Assembly (NCBI GenBank): GCA_049282265.1
Contig: JBAPTR010000194.1
Location: 1 to 5,808, forward strand
Length of the DNA: 5,808 nt
Reading direction: 5' to 3'
From: CAYUCJ01 sp049282265
GTDB taxonomy: Bacteria; Desulfobacterota; DSM-4660; Desulfatiglandales; Desulfatiglandaceae
This document shows, piece by piece, positions 1-5,808 of the stretch. Each line of letters starts with the position of its first letter. The first letter of the stretch is position 1. The notes below the pieces were generated by a model. That model was not told where the DNA came from. It saw nothing but the letters and a program-made list of their open reading frames with translations, and did no database searches. A program made the position numbers and the translations under genes.

Positions 1-81
1 ATCCTGGGCTGGAGCCCGGCAACGAACCTCGAAGAAGGTATCCTGAAGACCTGGAAATGGCGCATGAATCTGCAACCCTGA
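1..81 (+). CDS. C-terminal end of an extended SDR, probable nucleotide-sugar epimerase/dehydratase (5' end outside window)
   Basis: Frame 1 is open from the first base to a TGA at 79-81 and encodes 26 residues starting ILGWSPATNLEEGILKTW. The pattern LGW-x-P-x-T-x-L-E-E-G-I-x-x-T-x-x-W is the usual C-terminal end of NAD-dependent sugar epimerases and dehydratases (extended SDR family). The epimerase further downstream in this window ends in a related motif (LGFNPGTSIEEGI). The part carrying the Rossmann fold and the Tyr-x-x-x-Lys catalytic pair lies upstream of the window, so the substrate cannot be told. The gene reads in the same direction as groES, 156 bp before it. The T-run at 91-97 after the stop has no clear hairpin before it, so termination here is not demonstrated. 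Family assignment is fairly sure; the exact enzyme is not. Confidence 0.75.
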   Translation: MLGWSPATNLEEGILKTWKWRMNLQP

Positions 82-101
82 TCCCCCCAATTTTTTTCTG
101 C

Positions 102-122
102 CTGACACTTGACATTTGACGG
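102..122 (+). repeat. Three tandem 7-bp repeats (YTGACRN) including a -35-like TTGACA
   Basis: CTGACAC, TTGACAT and TTGACGG follow each other without a gap. The middle copy contains a perfect sigma-70-type -35 hexamer, TTGACA, at 109-114. No good -10 hexamer lies 16-18 bp downstream (132-137 reads AGCTTG). The run may be a promoter element, a regulator site with 7-bp spacing, or chance. It is upstream of groES, where a promoter is expected. Confidence 0.3.
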
Positions 123-126
123 GTCG

Positions 127-157
127 ATATTAGCTTGTTGGAGTCACGAGTTAATAT
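127..157 (+). promoter_or_regulatory. Imperfect dyad upstream of groES, CIRCE-like operator candidate
   Basis: The arms ATATTAGCTTGT (127-138) and ACGAGTTAATAT (146-157) are inverted repeats: 10 of 12 positions pair by Watson-Crick rules, the other two are G-T, and the spacer is 7 nt. The canonical HrcA operator CIRCE is TTAGCACTC-N9-GAGTGCTAA and commonly sits between the promoter and groES. Here only the outer ends (TTAGC and a GTTAA variant of GCTAA) agree; the inner ACTC/GAGT pairing and the 9-nt spacer do not. The position is right for a chaperonin operator about 80 bp before the groES start. It may be a degenerate CIRCE, a site for another repressor, or a 5'-leader hairpin. Confidence 0.45.
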
Positions 158-221
158 TTCTGTCGAGAAATGCACTGTTTGGTGCCGGTAAGCGGATTAG
201 CTTATGGGAAATTTTAAATTT

Positions 222-227
222 AGGAGG
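222..227 (+). promoter_or_regulatory. groES ribosome binding site (decides the start)
   Basis: AGGAGG ends 10 nt before the ATG at 238. The reading frame is open further upstream, to a TTG at 109, but that stretch has no family similarity and would run through the operator candidate. This Shine-Dalgarno sequence and the conserved GroES N-terminus fix the start at 238. Confidence 0.85.
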
Positions 228-237
228 AATTGGAAAG

Positions 238-525
238 ATGAAAGTAAGACCATTGCATGATCGCGTCATCGTAAAGAGAGTCGAAGAGGAGTCGAAGACA
301 AAAGGTGGAATCATCATTCCCGACACGGCCAAGGAGAAACCGGTAGAGGGAGAGATCGTGGCCGTTGGCAACGGAAAGATCCTTGAAAACGGGAATATAC
401 AAGCCCTTGACGTCAAGAAAGGTGATCGTGTCCTCTTTGGGAAATACGCGGGCACCGAGATCAAGATTGATGGGGAAGACCGTCTCATTATGAGAGAAGA
501 TGATATTATTGCCGTCGTAGGCTAG
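238..525 (+). CDS. groES: Co-chaperonin GroES (Hsp10)
   Basis: The product has 95 residues, the usual length for GroES. It forms the seven-subunit lid that caps GroEL in the cytoplasm and closes the folding chamber after ATP binding. The N-terminus MKVRPLHDRVIVKR is the conserved family start. The mobile loop (about residues 16-33) carries the hydrophobic tripeptide I25-I26-I27 after G23-G24, which docks on the GroEL apical domain. The C-terminal strand (MREDDIIAVVG) is also typical. The start is set by AGGAGG at 222-227. groEL follows after 55 bp on the same strand with no terminator between, so the two form an operon. Regulation is probably at the upstream region holding the 7-bp repeats and the dyad. 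Nothing is truncated or unusual. Confidence 0.97.
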   Translation: MKVRPLHDRVIVKRVEEESKTKGGIIIPDTAKEKPVEGEIVAVGNGKILENGNIQALDVKKGDRVLFGKYAGTEIKIDGEDRLIMREDDIIAVVG

Positions 526-580
526 GCATTAGACTGGAATTCAACGCGTTAAACAAATTATTTGAAGGAGGAAAGCAGGT

Positions 581-2227
<1,647 letters not shown>

Positions 2228-2236
2228 CATATGCGG

Positions 2237-2273
2237 AACGCTGTGGCTCGCATAACCAGCGAGCCATACCGTT
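2237..2273 (+). other. GC-rich hairpin immediately after groEL
   Basis: The core TGGCTCGC (2244-2251) and GCGAGCCA (2259-2266) is a perfect 8-bp inverted repeat around a 7-nt loop. Pairing continues outward to 2237 and 2273 with one G-T and one C-C mismatch, giving 15-position arms. It begins 9 bp past the groEL stop and has no T-run after it, so it is not an intrinsic terminator by itself. It could protect the 3' end of the mRNA, be a REP-like repeat, or bind a protein. An alternative pairing of CGCTG (2239-2243) with CAGCG (2257-2261) is possible. Confidence 0.65.
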
Positions 2274-2280
2274 GAAAATC

Positions 2281-2336
2281 AAAAGAGATTGTGTTCGGCG
2301 AAGGTTTTTTCTTCCTGAATACAGTCTCTTTTTTTT
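2281..2336 (+). terminator. Intrinsic terminator of the groESL operon
   Basis: Bases 2281-2298 pair with 2315-2332 over 18 positions, with three G-U pairs and no mismatch. GAAG (2300-2303) and CTTC (2311-2314) extend the helix after a single bulged base. The 3' arm runs into eight T residues (2329-2336). The 5' arm begins with A-rich sequence, so weak termination on the opposite strand is possible. It lies about 50 bp after the groEL stop and separates the chaperonin operon from the downstream epimerase gene. Confidence 0.85.
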
Positions 2337-2347
2337 GCGCCGCGACA

Positions 2348-2388
2348 CCCAGGGGCCTGCCGGCTTCAAGGGGTGGCAACGCTCTGGG
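2348..2388 (+). other. Possible leader hairpin before the epimerase gene
   Basis: Bases 2348-2354 pair with 2382-2388 (seven positions, one G-U). A 3x3 internal loop follows, and then 2358-2362 pairs with 2374-2378 (one G-U), around an 11-nt loop. It lies between the groESL terminator and the epimerase start. I do not recognise a known riboswitch class. No clear promoter is visible in 2337-2473; TTGGTT at 2405-2410 is followed only by a poor -10. The hairpin may be a leader structure or chance in a GC-rich stretch. Confidence 0.3.
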
Positions 2389-2473
2389 CAATGGCACAAA
2401 AGAATTGGTTTTGTTTCTGATTTCTGCTAAGCATAGGTGGTAGAAAAAAACAACGGAGGAGGAAAAGAGCGTC

Positions 2474-3445
2474 ATGAATAAAGTCAAGCGAACTTTTCTG
2501 GTCACAGGGGCGGCGGGTTTTATCGGATCTCATGTCGCCCAACGGCTGCTTGATCGGGGGGATCGGGTCGTGGGAGTTGATAACCTGAACCCCTACTACG
2601 ATGTAAAACTGAAGAAAGCCAGGCTCCAAATCCTCGAAAAAAATGAAGACTTTAAGTGTTATCAGGAAGATATCCAGGATTTGAAGGCCATGAGAAAAAT
2701 ATTTGAAACCCATGAACCCCGGGTGATCTGTAATCTCGCGGCCCAGGCGGGGGTCAGGCATTCTCTGAAGGATCCTTTCTCCTACCAGAAGAGCAACATC
2801 GAGGGATTTCTGAACCTGCTGGAGCTGGCCAGGGCCCAGGGCGTCGAAAATTTTGTCTATGCCTCATCCTCATCGGTCTACGGCGATAACAAAAAGGTTC
2901 CGTTCAGCGTCGAGGACCGGGTGGATACCCCTGTCTCCCTTTACGCCGCGACCAAGAAGGCCAATGAACTGATCGCCCACGCCTATAGCCATCTTTACGG
3001 GATCCCCTGCACGGGACTGCGGTATTTTACGGTCTACGGGCCCTGGGGTCGGCCGGATATGGCCCTCTTTCTCTTTACCGATGCTATTTTGAAGGGCAGG
3101 CCCATCGATGTCTATAATTATGGAAAAATGAGGCGTGATTTTACCTATATAGACGATATTGCAGACGGCACTCTGAAGGCCCTGGACAGGGCGGTTCCCT
3201 ATGATCTGTTCAATCTGGGAAATTCCAATTCCGTTGAACTCATGGATTTCATAGGAACACTTGAGAAGGAACTGGGCCGGAAGGCCGAAAAAAACATGAT
3301 GCCCATACAACCCGGGGATGTGCCCGAGACCTCGGCCGATATTGAAAGCTCCAGGGCTGAACTGGGGTTCAATCCGGGAACGTCTATCGAAGAGGGTATC
3401 AGAAATTTTGTAGCCTGGTACAAGGAGTACTATGGAGAAAGTTGA
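2474..3445 (+). CDS. UDP-glucuronate 4-epimerase-like extended SDR
   Basis: The product has 323 residues, close to the usual length of about 335. Family members interconvert UDP-glucuronate and UDP-galacturonate in the cytoplasm, supplying sugar for LPS, capsule or exopolysaccharide. The NAD site is TGAAGFIG at 11-18, with D36 at the end of the second strand, as expected for NAD. The catalytic pair is Y157-x-x-x-K161, with the serine stretch SSSSVYG at 131-137 before it. DNLNPYYDVKLKKARL (36-51), RYFTVYGPWGRPDMALF (183-199), GKMRRDFTYIDDIA (217-230) and the later PGDVPET motif are, from memory, characteristic of the UDP-glucuronate subgroup rather than GalE. GGAGGAGG at 2455-2462 ends 11 nt before the ATG. 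The gene lies behind the groESL terminator and so probably has its own promoter. The next gene is convergent. The SDR fold is certain; the exact substrate is likely but inferred. Confidence 0.87.
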   Translation: MNKVKRTFLVTGAAGFIGSHVAQRLLDRGDRVVGVDNLNPYYDVKLKKARLQILEKNEDFKCYQEDIQDLKAMRKIFETHEPRVICNLAAQAGVRHSLKDPFSYQKSNIEGFLNLLELARAQGVENFVYASSSSVYGDNKKVPFSVEDRVDTPVSLYAATKKANELIAHAYSHLYGIPCTGLRYFTVYGPWGRPDMALFLFTDAILKGRPIDVYNYGKMRRDFTYIDDIADGTLKALDRAVPYDLFNLGNSNSVELMDFIGTLEKELGRKAEKNMMPIQPGDVPETSADIESSRAELGFNPGTSIEEGIRNFVAWYKEYYGES

Positions 3446-3480
3446 GCTTTAGGGGTATGTAGCTGTAGGCCGAGGACGAG

Positions 3481-5808
3481 CTACGAATTCCGGCGCTCTT
3501 CCCTCAGCCGGTCTATTTTTTCCCCAAGGAGTCTGGTATACCGGGCCAATTCTCCGGCTTTTTGAAATCGTTTATTTGGGCTTTTTACCAGTGCCCTGGC
3601 AATTAATTGTTCGCAGGGCTTGATCACGTTGGGATTTATTTCCTTGGGGGAAGGGTGGTTTGCCTGGCTAATCTGGTAGAAGAGCTCCGTCAGCGTCTTG
3701 CCCTTGAATGGAAGCTCCCCTGTAAGCAGCTGAAAGAAAACAACTCCCAGAGAAAAAATGTCCGAGCGTCCATCGATGTCCCGGCCGTTGATTTGTTCCG
3801 GGGACATGTAATTCGGTGTCCCCAGAATAATACCTGTCCTTGTCTGTGAGCTGGAGAGGGCCTTTGCGATGCCGAAGTCGGTAACCTTGATGCCGCCCCT
3901 CTCCAGGACCATGATATTGGCCGGCTTGATATCCCTGTGAATGACGCCCTGGTGATGCGCATAATCCAGGGCTTCGGCTGTGTCAGTGACAATCTGCAGT
4001 ATTTTTCTCAGGGACAGCAGGGTATCTTTGTGACAGAAGTGCTCCAGGTCCTTCCCTTCCAGGAGTTCCATGGCCATATAGGTCAAATCATAATCCTCGC
4101 CCACATCATAGATGGAGATGATAGAGGGGTGGGACAACTTGCCGGCCAATTCCGCTTCCTTGAAAAAACGCTCCTTTACTTCTTTGATCTTTTCGTCCCC
4201 GAATTCATCCGAGAACCTTATGGTCTTGATGGCAACCATCCGATTGATTTTTGGGTCCCGCGCCTTGTAGACCATTCCCATGGCCCCTTGTCCCAATTCG
4301 CTCAGTATTTCATACCTGCCGACAGTGGGCTTTGTTTCCAGGTCGTCGGAGACGACGATTTTCGCGTCGCTTTTCTTCTTGAAGCTGGAGATGGTGGTTT
4401 CACCGGCTAGTTTTTTTAATTTGGGAATGCGGGACTCCAGGTCTTGAAAATGACCGCCTTCCCGGATGATATATTCGTACACGGCAACGGCCTTGGTCAC
4501 CATTCGCTTTCGTTCAAAATCAAGCCCGAGATTGTAAAGCACGTCCTTCATGGTCTCATCCATCGGGCATTTCCGGAATTTTTCAAAGGCCAAGTCCAGG
4601 AGCCCCTGGCTCTGGAAACTGAGGCCCAACATACGTTCCGTCTCCAGGTTTTCCTTGGAGGTGCGCCCCATGGAGGTTTCTCGAACCACGAAGTCTTTGG
4701 CCATAAAGGCCAGGTAGATAGAAATCATGGAAAGGGAAATATAGGTGATCTTGAACCACGTATCAAAAGTGACAAAAAGGACGATACTGGTGACGAACAA
4801 CAGGAATAGGAGGGAGAGAATCAATACGGTCTGGGCCAGGTAGTTCAGGCGTGGCAGCGAAAAAAAGACTACAGCTCCCATAAGACAGATGAGGAAAACC
4901 TCCAGGTAAATCATTGCCTGGGGGCGTTTCAGATACCTGCCGTTCATCAGGTCGTCTATGACATTGGCCGTCAGCTCAACCCTGGGCATATCATGATCTA
5001 CGGGTGTGGCGACGGACTCAGACCTGCCCCCGGCAGTGAATCCTATGAGTACGATTTTATTTTCAAAAACAGAAGGGACTTTTTTGACCCTCAGGATATC
5101 TACGAAAGAATAATAGGGAAAAGATCGTCTGGCACCCCTGAACTTGATGAATATTTCGCCGTTGGAGGTCGGAATGGTGTCCCTGTCGATCGTGACTGAA
5201 TTCTTTTTGATAATGACCTGTTGCGGATTTCTGTCCAGGTAGTCCAGGGCCAATCTCAGCGGCATGGAAGGAATAATATTGCCCCGGTAGTCGATGAAGG
5301 GCAAGTGGGTCTGGCCTGCCATGGCCCTGTTGGGTGGAAGGTTGATGTGTCCAAGACCACGACTGCTCCTGGAGAGTTCCGGAAACGGGGTTGTAAGTCG
5401 GCTGACGGACAGGTAATCCGACATCACCTTGCCAATCATGGGCCGAGCGATAGCGCTGGCTGTCAGCGGCGAATCGGAGGGGATTACCAGATCGGTATCA
5501 TACGGCCCAAACTTTCCGAATACGGGCAGGATGATATTTCCGGATTTCTTAAAGGCCTCAACGAGTTCGCTATCCTCATCCAGCTGTTTTTCTATGAGAT
5601 TTGTTTTTTGTAGAAGGAGGTCATAGGGGGCTTTGTCGGGATTCTGAGTTTGAAGCTGGGAAATCAGCTCGTGAAGTTTCCGTACTTCCCTTAACCCTTC
5701 ATTGTGAGATCTATGTGAAAAAACCAGATCCAGGCCTATGAGTCTGGCACCGTTGTTCTTGAGAATTCTGATCATCTCCGCGATCAAACGTCTGGGCCAC
5801 GGCCATGG
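3481..5808 (-). CDS. Receptor Ser/Thr protein kinase: CHASE2 sensor, three TM helices, TPR-like region, Hanks-type kinase (5' end outside window)
   Basis: A total of 775 residues are visible, counted from the window edge; the frame is still open at 5808, so the N-terminus and its expected first membrane helix are missing. Residues 1 to about 290 match CHASE2, an extracytoplasmic sensor: PWPWPRR at the edge, ARLIGLDLVF, and IVLIGFTAGG with ATPVDHDMPRVELTANV near its end. Hydrophobic helices follow at about 299-319, 323-346 and 351-370. Residues about 389-467 look like two or three TPR-type helical repeats. The kinase spans about 499-760: glycine loop GQGAMGMVY (506-514), K528, helix-C E551, HRDIKPAN (624-631), DFG (644-646), SPEQ (669-672), D683 and R747. 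All catalytic residues are present, and the activation loop is rich in Ser/Thr (SSSQTRTG). It should phosphorylate cytoplasmic proteins in response to an outside signal; ligand and targets are unknown. The stop is TAG at 3481-3483, 35 bp from the convergent epimerase stop. Confidence 0.95.
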   Translation of the reverse strand, partial: PWPWPRRLIAEMIRILKNNGARLIGLDLVFSHRSHNEGLREVRKLHELISQLQTQNPDKAPYDLLLQKTNLIEKQLDEDSELVEAFKKSGNIILPVFGKFGPYDTDLVIPSDSPLTASAIARPMIGKVMSDYLSVSRLTTPFPELSRSSRGLGHINLPPNRAMAGQTHLPFIDYRGNIIPSMPLRLALDYLDRNPQQVIIKKNSVTIDRDTIPTSNGEIFIKFRGARRSFPYYSFVDILRVKKVPSVFENKIVLIGFTAGGRSESVATPVDHDMPRVELTANVIDDLMNGRYLKRPQAMIYLEVFLICLMGAVVFFSLPRLNYLAQTVLILSLLFLLFVTSIVLFVTFDTWFKITYISLSMISIYLAFMAKDFVVRETSMGRTSKENLETERMLGLSFQSQGLLDLAFEKFRKCPMDETMKDVLYNLGLDFERKRMVTKAVAVYEYIIREGGHFQDLESRIPKLKKLAGETTISSFKKKSDAKIVVSDDLETKPTVGRYEILSELGQGAMGMVYKARDPKINRMVAIKTIRFSDEFGDEKIKEVKERFFKEAELAGKLSHPSIISIYDVGEDYDLTYMAMELLEGKDLEHFCHKDTLLSLRKILQIVTDTAEALDYAHHQGVIHRDIKPANIMVLERGGIKVTDFGIAKALSSSQTRTGIILGTPNYMSPEQINGRDIDGRSDIFSLGVVFFQLLTGELPFKGKTLTELFYQISQANHPSPKEINPNVIKPCEQLIARALVKSPNKRFQKAGELARYTRLLGEKIDRLREERRNS

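Noticed and set aside
81..97. Intrinsic terminator after the upstream SDR gene
   Set aside because: There is a run of seven T at 91-97, but I could not find a stable hairpin directly before it.
127..157. Canonical CIRCE element
   Set aside because: The inner bases and spacer length do not fit TTAGCACTC-N9-GAGTGCTAA, so it is reported only as a CIRCE-like dyad.
109..237. Upstream extension of the groES frame to a TTG at 109
   Set aside because: The extra 43 residues have no GroES character, and the ATG at 238 has both a strong Shine-Dalgarno and the conserved family N-terminus.
2337..2473. c-di-GMP (GEMM) or other known riboswitch
   Set aside because: The conserved GEMM core bases are not present and no other class was recognised.
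3937..4410. 157-codon plus-strand open frame opposite the kinase domain
   Set aside because: It is antisense to the conserved catalytic region of the kinase. It and its neighbours (3607-3849, 4444-4809, 4993-5199, 5221-5613) show no domain and no convincing ribosome binding site.

Overview
The window holds a textbook groES-groEL chaperonin operon flanked by nucleotide-sugar metabolism genes, followed by a convergent membrane receptor kinase. The proteins suggest a Gram-negative bacterium of the Desulfobacterota (former Deltaproteobacteria) type. This rests on the flavour of the GroEL sequence, a UDP-glucuronate 4-epimerase, and a CHASE2-type receptor Ser/Thr kinase. The assignment is inference from recalled family resemblance, not a database result.

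Layout. Bases 1-81 (+) are the last 26 codons of an extended short-chain dehydrogenase/reductase, probably a nucleotide-sugar epimerase or dehydratase. Bases 82-237 are the groES upstream region; they contain a three-copy 7-bp repeat with a TTGACA box and a 31-bp imperfect dyad that resembles, but does not match, the CIRCE heat-shock operator. groES (238-525) and groEL (581-2227) follow, 55 bp apart and each with a strong Shine-Dalgarno sequence. Downstream of groEL are a perfect-core GC-rich hairpin (2237-2273) and then a long intrinsic terminator (2281-2336). The leader at 2337-2473 precedes a UDP-glucuronate 4-epimerase-like gene (2474-3445, +) and contains one further possible hairpin. The last 2.3 kb (3481-5808, -) is a receptor kinase with the order CHASE2 sensor, three transmembrane helices, TPR-like helices, Hanks-type Ser/Thr kinase. 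Its 5' end lies outside the window.

How the parts relate. GroES and GroEL form the protein-folding machine and are clearly a self-contained transcription unit. The two SDR genes on either side point to a surface-polysaccharide (LPS, capsule or exopolysaccharide) neighbourhood in which groESL is embedded. The kinase is convergent with the epimerase, with only 35 bp between the stop codons, so it belongs to a different transcription unit. Nothing in the sequence links it functionally to the other genes.

I see no CRISPR array, tRNA, rRNA, insertion sequence or clear novel system. The most unusual items are the non-canonical operator candidate upstream of groES, the tandem hairpins after groEL, and the domain order of the kinase with its helical insert in the sensor domain.
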